The translations under genes and the position numbers were made by a program. A stretch of 64,000 nucleotides of DNA from Sphingomonas anseongensis (GTDB taxonomy: Bacteria > Pseudomonadota > Alphaproteobacteria > Sphingomonadales > Sphingomonadaceae), in contig NZ_JAMGBC010000001.1 in the NCBI RefSeq assembly GCF_023516495.1, positions 2,132,501 through 2,196,500 of the forward strand, given 5' to 3'. Below the pieces are notes generated by a model. The model made no database searches and was not told the DNA's origin. It saw nothing but the letters and a program-made list of their open reading frames with translations. This document shows positions 1-7,128 of this stretch, one piece after another. The first letter of the stretch is position 1, and every line of letters starts with the position of its first letter.

Positions 1-398
1 TTCGGATAGGCGACCAGATTCTGCTCGAGCCCGTACATCACGATCTCGCGGTTCAGCGCGGCGGCTGGCGAAAGGGTCGCCGGGTCCATCGAGCGAAGCA
101 GCGCGAGCGACGCCTGGTCCTTGGCAACGCTTTCCCGGCGCGACTGGTCGAACGGCTTCGGATCGAACGTCGAATGGAGATAGGCGAGCTCGCCTACGTC
201 GACGCCAAGGGCAGTGGCGTAGCCGGGGCTATCCTTCATCGTTTCTGTGAAGATCTTGTCGAAGGCGGCGTTGAGCGCAGCATCGCCGGTTCCGGCAGCA
301 CCCTGGACCAGAGCCAGCGCTTTTCCTGGAACAACCGACGAAACAAGGGGTGCGGCAAGCGCGGCAGTGCTCGTGGAAAGGAAAGTGCGGCGGTCCAT
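1..398 (-). CDS. DUF885 family protein with Tat signal (N-terminal part)
   Basis: Only the first 132 or so codons lie in the window; the gene runs off its left edge. The product opens MDRRTFLSTSTAALAAPLVS, a twin-arginine-like export signal (RR followed by TFL and a hydrophobic stretch), so it is probably sent folded to the periplasm. The following sequence (DKIFTETMKDSPGYATALGV, then ELAYLHSTFD) resembles the start of DUF885 proteins, which are predicted zinc-dependent hydrolases or carboxypeptidases. The HExxE-type metal site would lie in the missing part, so activity cannot be judged. An AAGGA-like ribosome site precedes the ATG. The gene is divergent from the pirin gene. Family call moderate, export signal good. 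Confidence 0.75.
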   Translation of the reverse strand, partial: MDRRTFLSTSTAALAAPLVSSVVPGKALALVQGAAGTGDAALNAAFDKIFTETMKDSPGYATALGVDVGELAYLHSTFDPKPFDQSRRESVAKDQASLALLRSMDPATLSPAAALNREIVMYGLEQNLVAYP

Positions 399-552
399 CG
401 GCGAGTCCTTTTAGGAGAAGCAGTCGGCCACAGGTTCGGACGCTTTTGACGCGGGAGCAACAGCCATTCGTCGAACGAGCGTGGCCGCCCGTAGCCGCTA
501 CGGTCACGCCCATGACACTTGAAGCCCGACTGCGGGTCGCCATCTTGGTCGC

Positions 553-1245
553 ATGATCGACATTCGCACTTTCGACAGCCTCGGCAGCGCCGACCATGGG
601 TGGCTGGATGCCCACCACCATTTCTCCTTCGCCAATTATTACGATCCAGCGCGAATGGGCTGGGGCGCGATCCGCGTGTGGAACGACGACCGAATCGCTC
701 CGAAGAGCGGCTTCCCGCCGCATCCCCATCGCGACATGGAGATCATCACCTATGTCCGCACCGGCGCGATCACCCACCAGGATTCGATGGGCAACAAGGG
801 CCGCACCGGCGCGGGCGACGTCCAGGTGATGAGCGCCGGCACCGGAGTGACGCATTCCGAATATAATCTGGAGGAGGAGGAAACGACCCTGTTCCAGATC
901 TGGGTCGAAACCGACCGAATGGGGGCTGATCCGGCGTGGGGCGCGATGCCGTTCCCGAAGGAAAGCCGCGAAGGCAAGTTCCAGTTGCTGGCGAGCGGCA
1001 AGGCCGACGACGGCGCGCTCACGATCAATTCCGACGCCAAGGTGTTTGGGGCGACTGTTCCCGCGGGAGAGAGCATCACGTTCGCGACCAGTCCGGCGCG
1101 CCACGTGTACCTGGTGCCGAGCGGCAAGATTCGGGTGAACGGCCATGAAGCCAATGCTCGCGACGGAGTCGCGATCGTCGGCGAAGAGCTGCTGACGATC
1201 CAGGCGGACGAAGACGCCGAGCTTGTGCTGGTCGAAGCGCGCTAG
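553..1245 (+). CDS. Pirin family protein (YhhW-like, quercetin dioxygenase-type cupin)
   Basis: The protein has 230 residues, the usual length for the YhhW-type pirins. Residues H57, H59, H101 and E103 (motifs HPHRDME and THSEYN) sit at the same numbers as the metal ligands of E. coli YhhW, so one metal-binding cupin site is complete. Members of this group oxidise quercetin in vitro; their cellular role is unclear and may be redox or stress linked. A second cupin fold follows in the C-terminal half, as expected. The ATG lacks a strong ribosome site, but the alignment with the family N-terminus supports it. It stands alone, divergent from the DUF885 gene. Confidence 0.9.
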   Translation: MIDIRTFDSLGSADHGWLDAHHHFSFANYYDPARMGWGAIRVWNDDRIAPKSGFPPHPHRDMEIITYVRTGAITHQDSMGNKGRTGAGDVQVMSAGTGVTHSEYNLEEEETTLFQIWVETDRMGADPAWGAMPFPKESREGKFQLLASGKADDGALTINSDAKVFGATVPAGESITFATSPARHVYLVPSGKIRVNGHEANARDGVAIVGEELLTIQADEDAELVLVEAR

Positions 1246-1354
1246 CGGTCGGTCGACGAACGTTCATGTAAGCTATGCTTGAAGTGCGGCCTGCGCGGCG
1301 TCATGAGCAGGCCGCGCGGACAACCCGCGTAAATCCGATCATCGTCGGGGGATC

Positions 1355-2539
1355 ATGAAAGCGCGTTTGGCGGTCATTGTCGCAGCTGCCCTCTGCATCG
1401 TTGCGGGGCCGCCGGCGCTTGCCCAGCAGACGCAGAATACGACCACTCCTACGCCCACCCAGAACGACCTGGTGGGGCCGCCGCAGCTGAGGGATTTCAC
1501 TCTGAACGGGACGGTAACGCGTCCCGCGCCGACTCCAACGGAGCAGCCGCCCGCGCCCCAGGCACGCCAGCCGGCCACAACCACGACTGCGCCCGCGCCA
1601 AGGAGCGCTCCGGGAGTCGAGGCACCCCGGGCAGCCACCGATTCAGCGAGGGACCGTTCTGCCACTCCCGCTCCGCAGGTCGACGCGTCCGACTTGCCGC
1701 GGCAAGCCACGCCAATCTTCGACACTCCGCCACCCGCGCCGGCGACGACCGAGCCGGTGCCTGCGGCGCCCGCAGCCACCACGTCCGGCTCGGAGAATGT
1801 CCCGATGCTCCCGTGGATCATCGCCGGTATCGCCCTTGCGGGAGCAGTCGCCTGGTTCTTCCTTCGCCAGCGGCCGCGAGAGCGGCTGGCGAGCGGGCCG
1901 ACCCTGGATCTGTTCGAAGAGCCCGAGCCTTCGGCCCCCGATCCCGTTGTGCGGCAGGCCGTGACCCCCGCAGGAGCTGGAGCAGTCGAATCGCCGCCGC
2001 CTGCACCGCCGCAACCGGCGCCCGCCGGCATCGTTTCGACCCGCCTCAGGCCCTGGCTTGAGATTGAGTTCAACCCGGATCGCGCCGTCGTCGACGAGCA
2101 GAAGGCCGCCGTCGCTTTCGAGCTGACGGTCTATAATTCCGGCAACGGCCCGGCACGCGACGTCGTCATCGAAGCGTCGCTGTTCAACGCTGGGCCCATG
2201 CAGGATCAGGAGATCCGCCTGTTCTTCGAAAATCCGCTCGGCAAGGGCGACAAGATCCCGGTCATCCCGCCCATGAAGCGGATCACGGTCAACACCGCCG
2301 TCTTCCTGGCGCGCGACCAGGTGCGACCGATCGAGATCGAGGGGCGCTCGCTTTTCGTGCCCATGGTCGCCTTCAACGCCATCTACTCGTGGGGCGCGAA
2401 TAAGGGGCAGACGTCGACCAGTTACCTGGTGGGCAAGGAGACTCAGGGCGAGAAGCTCGCGCCCTTCAGGCTCGATCTCGGCCCGCGAATCTTCCGTGGC
2501 CTCGGAGCCCGCCGGCACGAGGTCCAGGTCCGCACTTAG
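1355..2539 (+). CDS. Proline-rich single-span membrane protein, unknown function
   Basis: A 394-residue protein with a cleavable-looking signal (residues 1-24, ending ALAQ), then about 120 residues very rich in Pro, Thr and Ala. One hydrophobic span follows at about 151-170 (WIIAGIALAGAVAWFFL) with a basic flank RQRPRER. The C-terminal domain (about 225-394) is predicted cytoplasmic and contains segments such as LEIEFNPDRAVV and VAFELTVYNSGNGPARDV, which suggest an immunoglobulin-like or CARDB-like beta sandwich. I do not recognise a named family. The proline-rich part would span the periplasm as an extended linker. It is monocistronic and convergent with the glycosylase gene. Confidence 0.75.
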   Translation: MKARLAVIVAAALCIVAGPPALAQQTQNTTTPTPTQNDLVGPPQLRDFTLNGTVTRPAPTPTEQPPAPQARQPATTTTAPAPRSAPGVEAPRAATDSARDRSATPAPQVDASDLPRQATPIFDTPPPAPATTEPVPAAPAATTSGSENVPMLPWIIAGIALAGAVAWFFLRQRPRERLASGPTLDLFEEPEPSAPDPVVRQAVTPAGAGAVESPPPAPPQPAPAGIVSTRLRPWLEIEFNPDRAVVDEQKAAVAFELTVYNSGNGPARDVVIEASLFNAGPMQDQEIRLFFENPLGKGDKIPVIPPMKRITVNTAVFLARDQVRPIEIEGRSLFVPMVAFNAIYSWGANKGQTSTSYLVGKETQGEKLAPFRLDLGPRIFRGLGARRHEVQVRT

Positions 2540-2543
2540 AGGT

Positions 2544-3161
2544 TCAGAGCACGCTGCTGTTGTAGCTGTGCCAGGCGAGGATCGCTGCTGCGCCGCGATG
2601 CGGCCGCCAGGCTTCGGCAATCTCGCGAAGCTGCTTTTCCGAAGGTTTCCCTTCGATGCCCATGAGGCGGCCGATTTCGATCTGCACGGCCAGGTCGCCG
2701 GCCGGCCAGACGTCGGGCCGCCCCTCCGCGAACAGAAGGTAGATTTCCGCCGACCAGCGGCCGATGCCCTTGATCCTGATTAGGTGCGCGATCGCTTCCT
2801 CGTCGTCCTCGGGGAGCGCGCTAAGGTCGAGCTCGCCCGACAGCACCAGCTCGGCGAGGCTTCGCGCATAGCCGGCTTTCTGCCTCGAGATACCGGCCAA
2901 CCGCAGCTCCTCGTCGGTCGCGGTCAGGATCGCTTCGAGCTCGGGCGGGGAGCCATACGCGGCTTCCAGCTTCGACCACATCGAGCGGGCCGCGGCGACG
3001 CTGACCTGCTGCCCGACGATGGTACGGAGCAAGGTGTGCGCTCCAGGCTCGCTCCGGCGCGGCTCAGGGACGCCGTGCTTTTCGACCACTGAAGCGAAGG
3101 CCTTCTCGCGCCGGGCCAACGCCTCGACCGCCAAGCGAATGCTGTCCGCAGTCCTAACCAT
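2544..3161 (-). CDS. DNA-3-methyladenine glycosylase II-like (AlkA/HhH-GPD)
   Basis: A 205-residue base-excision enzyme of the helix-hairpin-helix GPD superfamily. The hairpin and catalytic loop are visible: IRIKGIGRWSAEIYLL followed by PAGDLAVQ, in which D156 matches the catalytic aspartate of AlkA. It would release alkylated purines from DNA. At 205 residues it lacks the extra N-terminal domain of E. coli AlkA, as in many short alphaproteobacterial forms. The ATG overlaps the stop of rlmB by one base (TGATG), implying translational coupling; a longer upstream open frame exists but only shadows rlmB. Confidence 0.88.
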   Translation of the reverse strand: MVRTADSIRLAVEALARREKAFASVVEKHGVPEPRRSEPGAHTLLRTIVGQQVSVAAARSMWSKLEAAYGSPPELEAILTATDEELRLAGISRQKAGYARSLAELVLSGELDLSALPEDDEEAIAHLIRIKGIGRWSAEIYLLFAEGRPDVWPAGDLAVQIEIGRLMGIEGKPSEKQLREIAEAWRPHRGAAAILAWHSYNSSVL

Positions 3162-3904
3162 CAGGCGACGGTCGCTGCGTAGAGGGCGACCGCGGCAGCG
3201 TTCGAAACGTTGAGGCTTTCCACGGCGCTGCTGATCGGCAGGCGGGCAAGCGCGTCGCAATGCTCGCGCGTGTTCTGCCGAAGCCCCGGCCCCTCGGCTC
3301 CCAGCACGAGCGCCACCCGCTTCGGGCCAAGCGCCTCCTTGAGATCCATGTCCGCATCGCCGGCAAGGCCGACGCGCCAGAAGCCGGCTTCGGCGATGTC
3401 GCCGAGCGCCCGGGCGAGATTCACCGTCCGGACCCACGGGACGACCTCGAGCGCGCCGGACGCCGCCTTGGCGAGCGCTCCGCTCTCAGGAGGCGAGTGG
3501 CGATCCTGAGTGACGATTCCGATCGCCCCGAAGGCCGCCGCCGACCTCAGGATCGCGCCGACATTATGGGGGTCTGTAACCTGGTCGAGGACCAGCAGCA
3601 CCGAGCGCTCCGGCGCTCCGGCGATGAGGTCGTCGAGCCACATCTCCTCGAGCGGCTCGACTTCGATCACCAGCCCCTGGTGCGGCGCGTCGCCGGGGAC
3701 CAGCCGTCCAAGGTCCGCAACGTCCGCAAGGGTGACCGGCACATCTTTCGGGAACTGCATCAGCTCGGCCGCGTCGCGGGTGGCCCAGGCCCTGCTGACG
3801 ATCCGCTTCGGATTGTCGAGCGCCGCTGCAACCGCGTGACGCCCCCAGAAGCGCGGGCGCTTGGGCGTGCCGTGGTGTTGTTGGTGAGAGCGCTTGCGGG
3901 CCAT
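3161..3904 (-). CDS. rlmB: 23S rRNA (guanosine-2'-O)-methyltransferase, SpoU family (RlmB-type)
   Basis: A 247-residue SPOUT methyltransferase. The basic N-terminus (MARKRSHQQHHG) leads to the small substrate-binding domain that opens RFWGRHAVAAALDNPKR. The knotted catalytic domain follows, with VLDQVTDPHNVGAILRSAAA, VLGAEGPGLR and the closing SLNVSNAAAVALY, the three SpoU motifs. It is expected to methylate the ribose of G2251 in the 23S rRNA peptidyl-transferase loop. TrmH-type tRNA activity cannot be excluded from sequence alone. It is the upstream partner of the glycosylase gene. Confidence 0.9.
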   Translation of the reverse strand: MARKRSHQQHHGTPKRPRFWGRHAVAAALDNPKRIVSRAWATRDAAELMQFPKDVPVTLADVADLGRLVPGDAPHQGLVIEVEPLEEMWLDDLIAGAPERSVLLVLDQVTDPHNVGAILRSAAAFGAIGIVTQDRHSPPESGALAKAASGALEVVPWVRTVNLARALGDIAEAGFWRVGLAGDADMDLKEALGPKRVALVLGAEGPGLRQNTREHCDALARLPISSAVESLNVSNAAAVALYAATVA

Positions 3905-3913
3905 CCCGCCCGC

Positions 3914-4384
3914 TTAGCTTGCGGAGCGGGTTAGTCCAGCGGCTGGGCGTTCGGCCTCGCGGCGCCGTGCCTCGATGGTCCGGCGATGTTGGCGCCAGGC
4001 GCCGATCACCAGGATAAGAAGGATCGGAAGGCTCCAGAACCGCTCCGCGGTCGCGTAGACGCGGGGGAGCAAATTCTCATCCATTGCCCGCATTAGATGC
4101 GAGCCGCTTCCGACGAGCTGGAGCCCGGCCACCCACAATGGCCAGAACCGGTCAGAGAGCAACGCAATGGCAATGAAGGCCAAAAGGACCGCCGAATCGA
4201 TGACCGTGTCGGTGCGACTGACCGACAGGTACAAAGCGTTCGAGAGCACATGGCCGGCGCTCGAGACGACCGTGGCCGTGATGCAGACGATCGCCGTGAT
4301 CCGCTCGTACTTGCGACCGCGCCACAGCGCGTAGCCGCAGGTCCCGAAGAGGATGAACCAGAAGAGAACCCAGTGCGGAATCAT
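3914..4384 (-). CDS. Small multi-span membrane protein, unknown
   Basis: A 156-residue protein with about four hydrophobic segments (residues about 4-21, 31-50, 62-92 and 117-135) and a basic, Arg/Glu-rich tail (RQHRRTIEARRREAERP) probably on the cytoplasmic side. I do not recognise a family. It lies 9 bases downstream-side of rlmB on the same strand, so it may be read into rlmB, but no functional link is evident. Confidence 0.65.
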   Translation of the reverse strand: MIPHWVLFWFILFGTCGYALWRGRKYERITAIVCITATVVSSAGHVLSNALYLSVSRTDTVIDSAVLLAFIAIALLSDRFWPLWVAGLQLVGSGSHLMRAMDENLLPRVYATAERFWSLPILLILVIGAWRQHRRTIEARRREAERPAAGLTRSAS

Positions 4385-4426
4385 GGTCGCGGACCGGACC
4401 GCATTGCTACGGTCCGGTCAACCTCC

Positions 4427-4771
4427 TCAGGCGACGATTCGAAGGTCGGCGCGGGCGCTTGCCGGCGGGCAAGGATCGCCGTCGCCCCAGGCGACTTCGC
4501 GAAGTCCGGGAACCTTCAACTTGGCGTCGGCCAGGGCTTCGTGGCAGGCGACGATCTCGCCGCGCGTGTCGACCAGCCTCGTGACCGCCGAGGCCAGCTT
4601 CTCGAGCGAGGGATGGATCACTCCGTAGCTGACCCCGGCGACGGTGTTCACGTGAATGATCCGCGACTGCAGCTGAGCGATCTCGTTCAGTGCGGCGTCG
4701 ATCGTGTCCTCGACCGCGCGGACCTGGGTCGCGACTTCATAGGCCGCGTCTTGGATGACTTGCTTGCGCAT
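4427..4771 (-). CDS. Small mostly helical protein, unknown
   Basis: A 114-residue soluble protein starting MRKQVIQDAAYEVATQVRAV, with two long amphipathic helices (about residues 3-38 and 55-88). It ends in a short GDGDPCPPAS stretch. The opening residues overlap the style of small chemotaxis or stress helical proteins, but no family is recognised. An AGGAG-like site (reading GGAGCAATC on the coding strand) precedes the ATG. Codon use is normal for the window, so it is probably a real gene. Confidence 0.6.
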   Translation of the reverse strand: MRKQVIQDAAYEVATQVRAVEDTIDAALNEIAQLQSRIIHVNTVAGVSYGVIHPSLEKLASAVTRLVDTRGEIVACHEALADAKLKVPGLREVAWGDGDPCPPASARADLRIVA

Positions 4772-4837
4772 GATTGCTCCTTCTCCGAAGGCCGCTGCCT
4801 CGGAGTGAATTGTACCGGATGGATCAGGCGGGTTCGG

Positions 4838-5407
4838 CTAGCTTTTGAGCAGCCTTGCGAGGCTCTCGAGGCCGGCGAGATACATCCCGGCCGAAAAAGC
4901 AGCACCGGTCGCGATTACCACGATCCAGAGCAGCCGAAGGCCGACACTCATCTCATTCCGGGGGTGACTCCTCGTTGCGAACGGTAATTGCAGGGAAGGC
5001 CGAAAAGATTCGTTCTTCTGCTCGGTATGAAAGCCCGGACCCTCCCAGACCTCCCCTGCGCGACCAGCGTGCCGAATCTGATTGCTGACCGCGGCACCTT
5101 CCTCGGCTGCCGGGGCGTCGCCGCCAATGTACGGCGATTGATGTATCAACCGTTGATATGGGCCGGAGTATTGCGCGACGATGCGTGCCGCCTGCGAGCG
5201 CCGCGACACGCGCAGTGTCTGCAGCGCCTGGCGGACGCGCTGGTCGACCGTATGGGGCGAGATTCCGAGCTCGACCGCGATTTCTTTTGAAGACAAATGC
5301 TGGTTGACCAGCCGAAGGCAGTCGAGCTGCCCTTCGGTCAGCTTGGCAACGCGTTCGACTACGTCCTGCTCCGCGGGACTATCGTCCCTGAGCGCGGAAT
5401 TCGGCAC
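4838..5407 (-). CDS. LuxR-type HTH regulator with C-terminal membrane anchor
   Basis: The LuxR-type helix-turn-helix lies near the N-terminus: LTEGQLDCLRLVNQHLSSKE followed by IAVELGISPHTVDQRVRQAL. No receiver or ligand domain precedes it. After a low-complexity linker, a single hydrophobic span (LLWIVVIATGAAFSAGMYLA) closes the protein, so the DNA-binding head may be tethered to the inner membrane. I chose the GTG at 5407 (189 residues) because an AAAGGAAG ribosome site lies 7 bases before it; a TTG six codons upstream is the alternative. Membrane-anchored LuxR heads of this shape are common orphans in sphingomonads; the signal sensed is unknown. Confidence 0.8.
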   Translation of the reverse strand: MPNSALRDDSPAEQDVVERVAKLTEGQLDCLRLVNQHLSSKEIAVELGISPHTVDQRVRQALQTLRVSRRSQAARIVAQYSGPYQRLIHQSPYIGGDAPAAEEGAAVSNQIRHAGRAGEVWEGPGFHTEQKNESFRPSLQLPFATRSHPRNEMSVGLRLLWIVVIATGAAFSAGMYLAGLESLARLLKS

Positions 5408-5548
5408 CCGAGCACTTCCTTTCAATGTTCCTTCTGCCCCGATTTCAAGACCGAGTCAGCGGCAACTTACGTCAGAATGGACGTTCTGGCCAAGGACATA
5501 GGGTTATCGAAAGTTAAGGCTGTGGCTTTTCGGCATTCGTGCGGGGGA

Positions 5549-5634
5549 TGGTGGAGAGGGCTGGATTCGAACCAGCGTACGCTTGCGCGGGCAGATTTAC
5601 AGTCTGCTGCCTTTAACCACTCGGCCACCTCTCC
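5549..5634 (-). tRNA. tRNA-Tyr (anticodon GTA)
   Basis: The minus strand folds as a class II tRNA of 86 bases including an encoded CCA. The acceptor GGAGAGG pairs with CCTCTCC, the anticodon loop reads CTGTAAA (anticodon GTA), a long variable arm follows, and the T loop is GGTTCGAATCC. It lies 79 bases downstream of tRNA-Gly on the same strand and is probably cotranscribed with it. Confidence 0.95.
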
Positions 5635-5713
5635 ACGAGGCGAGGCGCGCCATGTGGCGAGCCGGTCAGTTTGTGTCAACGCGCTCCATGGACGGCAGCA
5701 CAGGTCGCGAAGT

Positions 5714-5787
5714 TGGAGCGGGTGAAGGGAATCGAACCCTCGTCGTAAGCTTGGAAGGCTTCTGCTCTACCATTGAGCTACACCCGC
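5714..5787 (-). tRNA. tRNA-Gly (anticodon TCC)
   Basis: A 74-base class I tRNA with an encoded CCA. The acceptor GCGGGTG pairs with CACCCGC, the D arm begins TAGCTCAATGGTAGAGC, the anticodon loop carries TCC and the T loop is GGTTCGATTCC. It precedes tRNA-Tyr on the minus strand. The trp operon promoter lies about 75 bases away on the opposite strand. Confidence 0.95.
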
Positions 5788-5862
5788 TCGCGATGCAGCG
5801 ACGCGCGCAATGCCATTGCCCATCTGGGATCGTCAACCGAATTGGCAAGGCGAGGGCGCAGC

Positions 5863-5891
5863 TTGACCGGGTCCGCGACATTCCGTTATCA
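5863..5891 (+). promoter_or_regulatory. Predicted sigma-70-type promoter of the trp operon
   Basis: TTGACC at 5863-5868 and TTATCA at 5886-5891 are separated by exactly 17 bases. The -35 box is near consensus and the -10 box weaker. A start of transcription about 7 bases after the -10 would fall at or within three bases of the trpL ATG (5901). The leader message would then be leaderless, as reported for rhizobial trpL. No operator for a TrpR repressor was recognised. Confidence 0.6.
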
Positions 5892-5900
5892 CGCGGGGCA

Positions 5901-5987
5901 ATGGCACATCTGAACGCCACCGCTGCAACTTCGACCGTCCGCTTCTGGTGGCGCGCGTCGACCCTTGCGGCGCGATGGCGCGACTGA
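5901..5987 (+). CDS. trpL: trp operon leader peptide with Trp-Trp codons
   Basis: A 28-codon reading frame sits between a promoter and an intrinsic terminator directly ahead of the trp genes. The peptide starts MAHLNATAATST and contains adjacent tryptophans at residues 16 and 17 (TGG TGG, 5946-5951) and a third at 26. Tryptophan is normally about 1% of residues, so three in 28 is a strong mark of an attenuator peptide. No ribosome binding site precedes the ATG, which fits leaderless translation as known for alphaproteobacterial trpL. Ribosome stalling at the Trp codons would decide whether the terminator at 6018 forms. The reading-frame identity is good; the regulatory mechanism is inferred. 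Confidence 0.8.
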   Translation: MAHLNATAATSTVRFWWRASTLAARWRD

Positions 5988-6017
5988 TCGACTAAGCAAC
6001 CGATCAATCGACTGCCC

Positions 6018-6040
6018 GCCCGCCACCGGCGGGCTTTTTT
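6018..6040 (+). terminator. Intrinsic terminator acting as trp attenuator
   Basis: A perfect 7-base-pair stem (6018-6024 with 6028-6034) of G and C closes a 3-base loop and is followed by six T. It lies 31 bases after the trpL stop and 15 bases before trpD. A competing strand exists: 5967-5972 can pair with 6017-6023 with one bulged C, and would disrupt the terminator. 5952-5956 can pair with 5970-5974 and would occupy that competing strand. A small hairpin (5985-5990 with 6001-6006) lies between them. Confidence 0.8.
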
Positions 6041-6054
6041 GTTTCAGGTGACTA

Positions 6055-7128
6055 ATGCCCAGTCTAGTTTCCGTGTCCCCGAGTTTCTCGACGCCTCATC
6101 CGATTCCGGCTGAGCGCCAGGTCGAGCACACAATCGCACGCCTGCTCGATCGCCAGGATCTCGATCGAGAAGAGGCGCGCGCGGTCTTCACCGAACTGGT
6201 CGAAGGACGCCTGCCCGAGCCGTTGATGGCCGCCGCCTTCGTCGCTCTCCGCTTCAAGGGCGAGACAGCACAGGAGCTGACCGGCGCCGCGCTCGCGCTT
6301 CGCCAAGCGGCGCGGCCCTTTCCATCGCCCTCCTATCTGTTCGCGGACAGTTGCGGCACCGGCGGCGACTGCTCCGGATCGATCAACGTTTCAACGGCGG
6401 CCGCAATCGTCGCGGCGGCCTGCGGCCTCCCTGTCGTCAAGCACGGCAACCGTTCCTTCACTTCGAGATGCGGCTCGGCGGATGTGCTCGAGTCGCTAGG
6501 CGCGAAGCTGGATGTCAGCCCCCCAGCTTCGCGCCACCTTCTTGATAAGACCGGCTTCTGCTTCCTCCTGGCGCCCGCCTACCATCCAGGAATCGCGCAC
6601 GCCGGGCCCGTTCGGCGAGCGCTCAGGGTGCGGACGGTGATGAACCTGCTCGGCCCGTGCCTGAACCCGGCCAAGCCGAGGGTCCAGCTGCTGGGGGTTC
6701 CTCATCCGGACCTGCTGATTCCGATCGCGGAAACATTGCGGGCGCTCGGAGTGAAGCGGGCGCTCGTCGTCCATGGTTCCGGGCTCGACGAAATCGCGGT
6801 CCACGCCTTCACCCGCGCGGTCCGGCTGGTCGACGGCGAGCTGGAAACGGTCGAGATCACTCCCGAGCAGGCAGGCCTGCCCCGCTTCGACCTGGAGTCG
6901 ATCGGCGGTGGAGAGCCGGCTGAAAACGCGCAGCTGCTCACCGATATCCTGGACGGACGCGGTTCCGACGCGCAGCGGTCGATCGTGGCGATCAACGCCG
7001 GAGCGCTGCTCGAGATCGCGGGCGTCGCCGACGACCTTCGCGACGGAGTCGAGCGTGCGTTCGACGCCATCTCCACCGGGAGTGCACGGCGGCTGCTCGA
7101 TGATTTCATCGAGGGCAGCCGTGGCTGA
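6055..7128 (+). CDS. trpD: Anthranilate phosphoribosyltransferase
   Basis: This enzyme joins anthranilate to phosphoribosyl pyrophosphate, the second committed step to tryptophan. The 357-residue protein has the GTGGD loop at 101-105 (here GTGGDC where GTGGDG is usual), the KHGNR motif at 129-133 and the LLGPCLNPA segment. Stretches such as YLFADSCGTGGD, IVAAACGLPVVKHGNRS and PIAETLRALG resemble the TrpD half of enteric TrpGD more than typical alphaproteobacterial TrpD, but no glutaminase (TrpG) domain is attached. An AGGTG site precedes the ATG. It is the first structural gene behind the attenuator, and its stop overlaps the trpCF start by 8 bases. Confidence 0.93.
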   Translation: MPSLVSVSPSFSTPHPIPAERQVEHTIARLLDRQDLDREEARAVFTELVEGRLPEPLMAAAFVALRFKGETAQELTGAALALRQAARPFPSPSYLFADSCGTGGDCSGSINVSTAAAIVAAACGLPVVKHGNRSFTSRCGSADVLESLGAKLDVSPPASRHLLDKTGFCFLLAPAYHPGIAHAGPVRRALRVRTVMNLLGPCLNPAKPRVQLLGVPHPDLLIPIAETLRALGVKRALVVHGSGLDEIAVHAFTRAVRLVDGELETVEITPEQAGLPRFDLESIGGGEPAENAQLLTDILDGRGSDAQRSIVAINAGALLEIAGVADDLRDGVERAFDAISTGSARRLLDDFIEGSRG

